Source: Cliona cf. orientalis
Lineage: Eukaryota > Porifera > Demospongiae > Clionaida > Clionaidae
Assembly: GCA_963930775.1 (NCBI GenBank)
Contig: OZ005689.1
Location: forward strand, 15,438,923 to 15,502,922
DNA: 64,000 nucleotides
Direction: 5' to 3'
The notes under the pieces were generated by a model. That model was given only the letters and a program-made list of their open reading frames with translations, searched no databases and was not told the origin of the DNA. This document shows positions 55,101-64,000 of this stretch, piece after piece (within the stretch, counting starts at the first letter, position 1; every line of letters starts with the position of its first letter). A program made the translations under genes and the position numbers.

Positions 55101-58100
55101 CTTCTATGTCTGTTATAATGTCTGACTATTCCTATCCATCGCTTACTCTACCGGTGATTTGATTAAGAAGCAGTGCTTGAAGCAAGGTCCTCAAGAAACA
55201 GTTGAACGTGTTTCTTCTGAGGTTGGTGGTATGGTTGAAGCTGCTGGTCCTGGTCAGCTGCTGCGTAGTGAAAAGCAAGTCACAAACATAAGACGAATGG
55301 AGAATTTGGAATGCGGATACAGTAGCTAGTGATGTTGCAGATGATATATTTGTAATTATGCAAAGAGCCATACGAAAGATTCTTCTTCACAGTTCATCCG
55401 TGGTGTAAAAATAGCTCCAGATCCTGCCATAGTACTGACTCTGTGTACAACTTCCAGCTCAAAGACATAGTCCGCTTTTACACTTCATTTACTGGAGAGT
55501 TTTGCATTTTGATGATAGATCCAATATTCTCGCTTGGAGAATTTGATAAGATGTTACCCCAATCACTTACTGTCACCTCCTATTGGAATCGAAGAGAAGT
55601 AATTCCCATCCAATATTTTTGGGTCCAGTGCTTGTGCATTATCGTAAAACGTTCGCTGCATGTTTATCCTTTGCATCAACTCTGGTGGGACTGCTATGGC
55701 GACTGCCAAGTGTAAGAGCTTTCGGCAGTGACGGAGAACAAGCGCTTGCTGATGCTTTTGGACACGAATTTGCTTTTTCACAGTGGTTAATCAGCTTCAT
55801 TCATATGAGAAGAAACGTGAAAAAGAAGTGCAGTGAATTCAATTTTCCACCTAAAGTATCACAGAAAATCTTGGATGATATATTTGGTGCTAAACTAGGA
55901 AGTGTACTTGTTGAGGGCCTCGTTGATGCTTTTGACAACACTGATTTCCAGAACAAGTTTGATGATGTGGTGTTGTCATGCGATATATGGTGGTACCAAG
56001 CTCAATGACATGCAATCTTCAGGCATTTATTGACTGGTTCCTTGCTAACAAATCCCATGTAGCTAATACATGATAACATGCTGAGACCAATCCAAGAAGA
56101 GTGTGGATTGGGTTGTCCGCCAGAACTATTCACCACAAATGCCAGTGAAAGCATCAACGCCATGCTCAAGCGTAAGTCAACTAAAAATGAAGTGAGTTCC
56201 TGACATTTGTTGACAAAGTAAAAGAGCTGATTAATTAAAGAGCAGCAGAAAGATGTAGAACGGACAGTGATTGGTAGGGGGAAATACAAGCAAAAGTATC
56301 AGTATCAGTCTCTTGAAGTACCAGAGAGAAACTTGTTTGTGATGACTTCATAACAGAGGAACATGCACTCAGCTGTCCAAGTTGCAATCTGCAGCACTAG
56401 CTACGACTAGAGAAGGAAATGAACTTGATCCTATTACCTTAATGCCTCTACACCCTGACGAAATGTCTTGTTCACACACTGATGAGCATCTGGATTCAGC
56501 CATACTGATATCTTCGTTTGCCCTTTTAGTTGATGTCCACACTGCTGCCATAAAGCTTAATACTCTCTTGACAAGTTTGGAGGGGATATGGGAGAAAGCT
56601 AAGAAACCAATCATCACTGAAGGAGCTATTGCCCCAGCACCATGACAGGATCCACAAGCGAGAATGGTGTGCACCACACATGGCTACTCCGAAGAAAGGT
56701 GGAGGATTCAGCTATGATTCAAGCTGCCCTAACTGGAAAGCCTTGGGAGTGTGTTCCCATTTTGTAGCTGTGGTGGAAATCAACGGACGACTTGTACAGT
56801 TTCTATCTTCCCAAAAAAGAAAGAAAGCTCTGAATGCTACTAAACTCTTGACCACAAACATAAAGCTAAGTATTTGAAATCTCTGCAATCACCAGCAGAC
56901 TTGTGTATCAAGCACTAAGACTGGCGTGAATTTATTGCTCCAAACACTGGCACTCCTCAGTCCAAGTTTGGTACTGTGTACCATCGTTGCAAACCTGAAT
57001 GTGTGGATGCGCTGCACTTCCTTCATTCCAAGTGAGCTACACAATGTACATCAGCGTTTCATACAGAACCATGGCTTTTGAGATAACTATGTTGGGGAGC
57101 TGATGCCATTTGGGGTGGGAAAGTAATATAAAGTATAGCAGTGGGAGCCAGTCTTGAGGGGGGAAACTTGAGCTTTGGGGTGGGAAATCTCAGGGCACCC
57201 CACCCTCTGTATGAAACACTGTACATGAACAAGTATCTTCTGAAATAATGGAGAAACTGTCTGTAGATATTGGTGATTGCTTGAACTTGAACCAGACATA
57301 TTTTTCTTATTTATCACTTACATAATTATTATTACGATCATAATATTATGATTGATTTCCATGGTACATTAATTTTAATAGTCATATTGAGTCACTGCTG
57401 TTGCCTATTAGACCGGGCTATCGCCCATAGTAACTAATTTGGCAGTGTTGCTTCCATGCTATTATCTATTTAACTTAGACTACACAATTGCAACTTTCAA
57501 GAGTCTTAGTTTGGCTCTTCACTGTCAGGGCTGATAGCAATTAAAATTTAATGTAGGAATAGTAATATTAATAAATTCACTATCTATAGTAAACTTAATA
57601 GTCCCTACCTGGGATACAGCCGTGAATGGGGAAGCTTTACAGGAGAGAATAAGGAGATTTCACTCTCTCCGCTTTTGCAGCCTTACTTTGTCCAGCATTC
57701 ATGCATGTCCATGCATATGGGCCATATTATACAGTAAATCAAGAAATTTGTGTTGCACTAAAGTCAAGACTCATGCAGTTCAGTGTCATTTTGATCAAAT
57801 TAAAAATTAATGTGATCAAAATCATGTGAATTTCAACCTTGGGATACTTGCACAGAGTATAGCTATAAACAGTCTTTCAATCAGAATCACAAATGGGTCA
57901 CTAATTTTACTGATCTTTTCAGTATTGGATATATATTGCTTCCGTAGTGTCAGTTTACTGCTGCAATACTGCTGATACTACTTGTTAGCCTCCTCTGTTT
58001 CTCTCTGCCTGATTCCAGTCTGTTAATGTGTAGGCAGAGCTTCCATTTTAAAAATACTTTAGCAAACTCATAATCACCTACAACATAGCATACATCAGTG

Positions 58101-60526
58101 TATGACCATGTGGTAAACCACTAGCACATGTGTGTGGGTAATAATTACGTTGGATAATATTAAAATAATGTAATTATATTCATGAACCTAGGCTATACCA
58201 GGCATGAATAAGCATGAATAAGATGCAGCATAAATTTCATGATATAAGCAACGGTATATGCCAATTTTTATTAGTGAACTGCAGAATTAATATACTCATG
58301 CTTTTACTGTATACAGCAGCACATGTAGTACAATACCAGCAGTATCGATTTGATTGATTTGATTTGATATTCATAACCCTTATACAGGATGGAAACTAAG
58401 CCTGTAGAGTGATGTTTTCATTGCATGGGCATATTATTTTGTGTGCAATGTACCATAAAAGTACATATTATATATGTACAATTCGTGCACAGCTGTACCG
58501 TTTATGTGGGGCTCGCTCAGGCTCGCCCCAGTTACATGCATATCGTCCATGATGGTAGTGGTACATGTAGCTATGGCATTATGCAATGTTTGGTTATTAC
58601 ATGTACATGTAGGTGATGTTTCTGAATAAATTATTAGAGGCCTCGTCCAATATGGTATCTATATGCGATTTAGATACCTTAGATTCGGCCTATAATAATT
58701 ATATGCATCCAAACTTTTCATACTAAATCTTACCAGTACCTTCAGCCACAAAGAATCCAAGGACAGGATAGCCAATCTGCTGAGAGTTGCTGTCCACAAG
58801 CTGTATGTTGTATTGACACTGGCCAGTGTTTAGTCCAGTATCAGGTATGGTCACCATGAGAGGGTTACTGTAACTAACTGTCACACTGGATGTGCAGTTT
58901 GAGGAAAATATCACTTGGATATCAATGGTTTCAAATACACTTTCGTTGAATTCCATGGTCAGTATTCTTCTATTCTGAACTACTTGGGGTACTGTTGAGT
59001 TCACCGGTCTCACTGAAAGAAAGTTAAATTACTGTAAATCTAGTTTAACGTATAGCCAGAAATATTGGCGGGAATTAAACATGGCGGTTGAACCCAAAAT
59101 CATGCACTGCAAAAATATTACAGATTTAAATTTGGCGATTCGGTACGGGATTGCCATATGTATATATATTTGTACCATGGTTGTAACATTCTGACCAATC
59201 AGATTGGAGGTGTCTAAATAAAATAGACATCTCTTAGGAGGTATCTATCTAGATAGTCACCTACCTCTGAGGCTATGAAATCAAGTTTACATGATCATGT
59301 CTGCTAGGGTAGTTACAGCATCTTTTGTTAGTGAAAGAGATCAAGTACAGAGCTCTAGTGCTATGCAGAGTACTGTATGCAGATGATTAGTGGGCAGGTC
59401 TTACTGCATTAGTTGAATGGGTGGAGCAAATGATTATCAAGTCAGCAGTAGTAAAAACTGAGCTGCACTCTGACTAGCTACCTTGAGTTGAAATCAAGAC
59501 AGCGATGACATGGCCGGCCTTTTGAACGCAGCGACGATAGTATTGTGGTTCTGAATGTCAAGGAAGAGGCTTGAGTTGGACAGAAAACAGTGTCAGCTCA
59601 CTATGATGACACACCGAGGGCCAGAGGCCTGTCATGCTACCAATGGTCCCCCCGGACCATTGGTACCAGAATAACCTGTTCCCCCGGACCATCTGTGCCT
59701 GCCACAAGCAGTCCCCTTAAAAATCGTAACCAACCTCCTCTGAATCCGCTAATATTCTTGCAATAGTGATTTTGGGCTCAACTGCCAAATTTAATTCCTG
59801 TCAATATTACCGGCTATACAGTATGTGTCTGTACTTACCAATAAAGTTGACTTGTTCACTGGCACTACAAAGCCGATAGGAGTATACCAGTCTGACAGTG
59901 ATACGTCCATTCCTCAGTCCAGAGTTGTATGGCATTAAGATGGTGTGCTCAGTAATGGTGGGAATGCCAATGGTGAAATTCAGGCAATTCAATGGAGACA
60001 CACTAGGATCCCCAACCAGTTGACACGATATGTTGAAGGGACTCATAAGAGCAGGATCAACCAGCTATTAAAAGCAACAATATTGTAACAGAATACTAAC
60101 TACATGTACTCATGTAGGTAGGACTGAATAAGCATACTGTTAATTTTACATGGACTTTACTTACATCATTGATGAATGTTAGCATTATGCCAGACGCAGT
60201 GAAGATTTGAGTTGTAAAAGCGGTCAATATTAGATCTGTTTTTGAAATTGTGCTTAGATACCAACAGGATACACAATTATTTATAGCTTACTAGTTCTGT
60301 TAAGTGTATCTACAGGGCCCATCACTGTCATAGGGGGTCCACTGACACCACTACTTACAGCATGGGCAGTAGCAAACAGACCAGTTGTCAGTTCCCGGCA
60401 TAGGTCTGCTGGAAAATGAAACCTGTACACCATCTGACGTGCATCTGTGACAGCAAGGCTCAAACTTGTCTGTCCAGCCTGAATCCCACTGATATTGGCC
60501 CGGTACTCGTCCACACATATGCTACA
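52174..60526 (-). CDS. Single-pass membrane protein with extracellular domain, partial
   Basis: Minus-strand exons 60526-60292, 60235-60165, 60064-59839, 59012-58734, 52451-52320 and 52257-52174 join in phase with GT-AG borders, about 342 residues. The first four encode an extracellular region with spaced Cys and N-glycosylation sites (CSICVDEY, FHFPADLCREL, FNISC, CLNFTIGI, SSNCTSS, NTGQCQYNI). The fifth gives ELPAVSSSSSAGAVAGG followed by a transmembrane helix (VLALISFLAIVGSVVFGILG) and YFLYKKR, a stop-transfer signal. The sixth begins a short cytoplasmic part. The topology is type I. The family is not recognised; the ectodomain may have a beta-sandwich fold. The 5' exons with the signal peptide and the 3' end are not settled. 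A 6.3-kb intron (58733-52452) houses a MULE and other repeats. Confidence 0.7.
52549..52646. repeat. Short hairpin repeat
   Basis: GGGGTCTCACAAATTTAAAG and ATCTACA on the left, TTATAGATCTTTAGAGACCCC on the right in inverted orientation, about 98 bp. It looks like a tiny foldback element upstream of the transmembrane exon, within the long intron. Confidence 0.55.
53855..54135 (+). repeat. GGAGGA-rich dispersed repeat, copy 2
   Basis: Same orientation as 49525-49925 and opposite to 54525-54935. Ends with ATTGTGGATGTGGCATG. Together with copy 3 it forms an inverted pair around 54140-54520. Confidence 0.8.
54525..54935 (-). repeat. GGAGGA-rich dispersed repeat, copy 3 (inverted)
   Basis: Minus-strand match to copies 1 and 2, ending in a C run at about 54907-54930 next to the GTGGACAGTGTCAAAAGTAC end. 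Lies in the long intron of the membrane-protein gene. Confidence 0.8.
55120..57030 (+). mobile_element. Decayed MULE (Mutator-like) transposase with SWIM finger
   Basis: Pieces in different frames read GDLIKKQCLKQGPQETVERV; GEFCILMIDPIFSLGEF; a transposase core with HPIFLGPVLVHYRKTF, then RAFGSDGEQALADAFGHEFA and FSQWLISFIHMRRNVKKKC; TNASESINAMLKRKSTKNE; and a SWIM zinc finger CPNWKALGVCSHFVAVVE (about 56730-56785). The order (D-D-E core, then SWIM) is that of MULE transposases. Several stops and frame changes separate the pieces (for example after GCGYSS at about 55330 and at 56006), so it cannot encode an active enzyme. Terminal inverted repeats were not found. It lies in the 6.3-kb intron of the membrane-protein gene, on the opposite strand. 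Confidence 0.85.
57040..58730. other. Intron DNA without recognised features
   Basis: AT-rich intron sequence of the minus-strand membrane-protein gene. Apart from short simple repeats (ACATGTAC near 58590) nothing is supported. Confidence 0.45.
59031..59830. mobile_element. MITE with about 60-bp inverted ends
   Basis: TATAGCCAGAAATATTGGCG + GGAATTAAACATGGCGGTTG (59051-59090) is mirrored at 59769-59819 (GGCTCAACTGCCAAATTTAA, TTCCTGTCAATATTACCGGC). About 800 bp, filling most of the intron between two exons of the membrane-protein gene. Its right end is within ten bases of a splice donor. Confidence 0.7.
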
Positions 60527-61015
60527 CTGTAAAAAGAGATGGTTTAAAGTTACCCAAAAATGTGGTTTAAAAATCCTGCAACTCAGATAACCCATCAAGT
60601 GGATTATATTCAACCACTTGTAAACAGGTCAGAGTAACTACTCGTAGAATGGTTTAATTAAAACCTACTCTTGGATCATTTAACCATAATTTTGGTTGGT
60701 TAAAATATTGCACTGTGGTTAAAACTATCTCGTGTATCTAGGTTTGTTTTCATCAATAGCGGTTAAAGTAACCCTTCCAATTTGGTATATTTTACTGCAG
60801 GTACTCAAGAACAATTATATCCAAAGTGGATACATTTAAGCTTAAGTGAAGTTTAGTTTCATCTGCACAAAATCATTATAATTATTATGATTGATTGCAT
60901 ATTCAACCATTAAAGTTTAAATGAACATGATCAGGTAGTTAAGTGACGACAGTTTCAATAATAATAATTATGCAAAGAAAGAGAGAGAAAATGAGCATGG
61001 TTTGCATGGTGCAAA

Positions 61016-63051
61016 TTAGGAGTTAGGGCACATTTTTTTGATATCACTAGCAGTGGCTAAGTATGTGCCCTTTCTACGGCAAGAATCAGGGTATGCCAAC
61101 ACATAATCTTGTAGAAAAAAGTACACATTTTCAATGGCAGTGGGATAACCCAGATGAAATACATAGTATGAAGAAAAGGTAACAAACAAGGCATCTTGAA
61201 ATGAAGGAACTTGACACAAAATTTTCTGCTCAACTAAAACATAGTACTGAGTTTGACGTTCACCAACAAATGCAACAAACCGTGGAGAATTACGAGGAGG
61301 ATTCTCTTTTGCCACTTCTTCCGGTGTCGTCGTAGGCTGCATAATAAAGAGGTACAAGCACTCACATTATTTGTCCGATATAAACACATAATATTTATTC
61401 CCTAGAAACCATTATTGTAACACCATATACCACAAACCAGATATTATAATATATAAGGAGTTTTGTCCCAACAAGCACATGCAAGTAAGGTGTATATATG
61501 GAGACTGCATCATGGGGATTAGTTTTTCCTTTGAAGTACGGCTTCATTATAGTAGTAAGTATGCCTGACATATCCACTAACCTCACGTTCTTCATAGATG
61601 AGCGACAACGCACTGGTTAACTTCTTCGTGTTGGTAAGCACTTCAACTAAAACCTTCAAAGCCGTAGCTTGTCGTGATGTATCGTCTAAAATAAAATGAA
61701 TGAGCTAATAGTAAAGCACAATGTTACATAAACCAAATTTGGACTAACCAAGTTTGTTCATTTCACTGAGAATGGTGCCAATTCCTTTCTTCTTGGTTTT
61801 CTCTCCATAGCATAAAATACCAGGAACATAGACTGTGGTCCACTGCTTCTGAAAGGTAGCCTTTGGATCTTGAACATAAGCGTTCATAAGAAGTGACATA
61901 TCTTGTTCAATCTGAAATTATAGAATATCATCAAGCAAAACTCAAATGCAATGTATGTAAACATACAGCAGCAGGACGATGTAGAGCAGGATATGCCTCC
62001 AGAATAGAACGTACATCAGCTTCTGAGTCAAATTCAATATAAGATCGCCTATCTTCATACGTACTTTTCAGTAGGGGTAGTAATACATGGTCTCGTGGAG
62101 ATGCTTTTTTCAGTTCTTCACACATACCCTTACAGTGTTCTTCAATACTTCGGGGATCATCCAGTGAACCACCACCTCCACCTTGAGCAGGATACCTTCT
62201 GAATAGGTGGTCGTTATTGCCTGATTTTCTCTGTCGTTTTGGTGTAGTTCCATCTTCATCAGCTAACATTCCCTTGCTGCGAAGGTTTCGCTTAGCCTGT
62301 TTGACTCTATTCCGTAAACATGTGACAATCCTCTCTACCCATGATTTCTGCAGCATCAATTATAAAACTAATGTATACTCTCACATAAGTATGCAATTAC
62401 TTACATAGCCACTCCCAAGATCATCCTTCATGAAGGGATATTTCAGGATAAGACTCCTAGAAACTTGTTCAATTTGTTGCGTACTCGGGTTATTTCCAAC
62501 CTTAGCTGCCAACAGAGTTGCAAGTGTACGAGCAATATCATTCCTGACATTTCTAGAATCTCCTGCCAAAAGTTTAGCATCAATGCATGTTTGTGTGTCA
62601 GCACGCCAAGTATCAGGTATGATAATTAGCTCCGAAGAGGTGCTGGGCATCCCTTTCAATGAACCCGAGCCACTGGCACTAACAGAATCTTGTGGAGAAA
62701 TAGATGGCGCTGAGCCGGGAGAAACAGTCACTGTAGGAGACGGTGAGAGATTGCTGGGAGAGCTGATAGTCACTTCGGAATTCGATGTAGAATCCTATTG
62801 ACATGTACACACATATCCGTCACACTTAGTGAAGTATCATATCATTATCATGTACACCCTTCCCACTAATGATGACAGAGATGTATAAAAACATGGATAA
62901 CTTACAGTGGCCTGTAGGTGTGTTGTGCATAGATTTACCTCCAATCTAGGAATTAATCGAATTATTTTCTTGGCTATCCCCAACGGAGGTACCATCTTCT
63001 TCACCTCCTCATCCTTCAACAATAAGAATTCTACACCGTCGATATAGTTTC
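61016..63051 (-). CDS. SAMD3-like protein (SAM domain plus conserved C-terminal region), partial
   Basis: Minus-strand exons 63051-62939, 62794-62405, 62347-61967, 61911-61749, 61685-61582 and 61336-61016 join in phase with short introns. Exon 1 here encodes the C-terminal half of a SAM domain (NYIDGVEFLLLKDEEVKKM, PPLGIAKKIIRLIP). Exon 2 is Ser/Pro-rich, then IIIPDTWRADTQTCIDAKLL and RSLILKYPFMKD. Exon 3 has WVERIVTCLRNRVKQAKRNL and LKSTYEDRRSYIEF...YPALHRP. The last exon has PRFVAFVGE, YYVLVEQKILCQV and FSSYYVFHLGYPT. This order is that of the SAMD3-like proteins expanded in fish and invertebrates; their molecular role is unclear. The N-terminal half of the SAM domain lies upstream and may be beyond the window. 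The stop at 61018-61016 is 490 bases from the first called exon of the membrane-protein gene. Confidence 0.85.
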
Positions 63052-64000
63052 CTAATTGGAGAATGTTGGGGGGGGGGGGTGGGGGTGAGATAGAGAGAAC
63101 AAAATACTACACAATTATAAGCATAACTATTGTACTTTGGTATATGTTACTATGGTAACAACATCTAATGTCACTAAGACCATTCTCCAGTAGAGCATCC
63201 ATAGTCAAGTCATGTTCAAAACAGAGCTACCTTAGCCCACAATAATTTAATCAGTGTACATTGCCTGCATGGTGGAGCACTGGTATACCATAGTAACAAT
63301 ACCAAGTACCTTAGATGATTTCCAGCTTGTTGGAAATCATCTAAGGTATATATACATAGTGAGCAGTGTACAACAACATGATCAAAGAGTGCTTGATAGT
63401 TTAGTACCCTGTCAGTTCACCACACAGACAGCAAACATTGGTGACCACAACATAGCCTGTATGATGTTTGACTTCCTTTTTAAGTTTAATCATTGTTTTA
63501 AGGAATACATGCAGTGATCAAGTGGCACCTCAAAAAATTTCAATCATAGAAGATACCTGTGACCTAAGATCCTGTCACAATAGCACACAAAAGTTTGGGT
63601 GCCATTTATGCCAAATACAGACCCTCTCAGAGTCCTTTAACTTACACAGCTACAGAATATCATGTATGTACCGGTACTGGCATTACGATAGACTCAAACT
63701 ACTGGAGTTCCCTGTATATTTTGTGTGCATGTAAGGCATACAGGTAACAGTATCTTTTAGCACACATAAAAATTCAGCGTGACAGTTTAGCCCATTCACA
63801 CTAGGCTCAGGCTCGAGGTGCTAATATCACACTACTTCACACTAGCTCAGTTGATCTTTGAGGGCTACGATTCGTCCACCCTTCACTTCCAGTCCATAGA
63901 TATTAGCTCAGTCATGTTGAATAAATTGAGATTCATGGTACGACTCACCCTTGAAGAGCGAAAACGGGGAGTCCGCGTTAGAGGGCTATTTAAAAATATA
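63052..64000. other. Upstream DNA of the SAMD3-like gene
   Basis: The missing SAM exon was not found. It contains a G9-type run at about 63069 and a perfect hairpin (see next entry). Short plus-strand frames here have no recognisable content. Confidence 0.45.
63307..63348. repeat. Perfect 18-bp inverted repeat
   Basis: TACCTTAGATGATTTCCA, loop GCTTGT, TGGAAATCATCTAAGGTA. All 18 pairs match. This could be a small foldback insertion or a cruciform/hairpin-forming site upstream of the SAMD3-like gene. Confidence 0.9.

Overview
This is a eukaryotic, metazoan window: AT-rich, with spliced genes using GT-AG introns, and densely packed with transposons, MITEs, minisatellites and homopolymer tracts. 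The protein flavour (a purine-nucleoside-phosphorylase-fold protein of the kind found in invertebrate and fungal innate-immune proteins, a SAMD3-like gene, a DENND4/Crag-like exon, an APC11 copy, MULE and KDZ transposases, a PHD-bearing CR1-type LINE) suggests a marine invertebrate, most likely a sponge. The species call is inference only.

Layout. 1-22 kb holds two forward, tandemly arranged paralogues (A, 798-3963; B, 17489-21828). Each has a tiny first exon coding a signal-peptide-like leader, one large exon coding a complete PNP/UDP phosphorylase-type domain, and short C-terminal exons. Splice phases agree throughout both models (396 and 356 residues). Between them lie a decayed APC11 copy and a DENND4-like exon (minus strand), a 5'-truncated LINE, a 70-bp minisatellite, and a nearly complete CR1-type LINE (minus strand) inserted into the upstream region of paralogue B. 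The promoter plus leader exon of A and B are about 95% alike by eye, while the PNP exons are much more diverged, mostly at third codon positions. This reversal points to recent shuffling or conversion of the leader block.

22-33 kb has no convincing complete host gene: a hAT-type MITE with an 8-bp target duplication, pieces of KDZ-type transposase, one FLYWCH zinc-finger exon, several degenerate tandem-repeat fields and foldback repeats. 33.7-43.8 kb is a set of nested insertions. An outer element has CATG-rich inverted ends. Inside it is a MITE with CACTAAGCAGAAA ends, inside that a TIR repeat present twice in tandem and carrying a tRNA-like Pol III head, and inside that a very young, whole-looking BEL/Pao LTR element (35220-41482) with identical 208-bp LTRs and a TATAG target duplication.

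44-64 kb carries host genes on the minus strand. One is a single-pass membrane protein with a cysteine-containing ectodomain (six phase-compatible exons, 60526 to 52174) whose 6.3-kb intron contains a decayed MULE and GGAGGA-rich inverted repeats. The other is a SAMD3-like gene (63051 to 61016, partial at its 5' end). Isolated exon candidates lie at 44.7 and 50.0 kb.

How the genes may work together: only the PNP pair shows a clear theme. By family analogy these could be nucleosidases acting in immunity, but both paralogues appear secreted and lack the usual sensor domains, which makes them the most interesting objects here. The membrane receptor and SAMD3-like gene are close neighbours on the same strand; no functional link is demonstrated.
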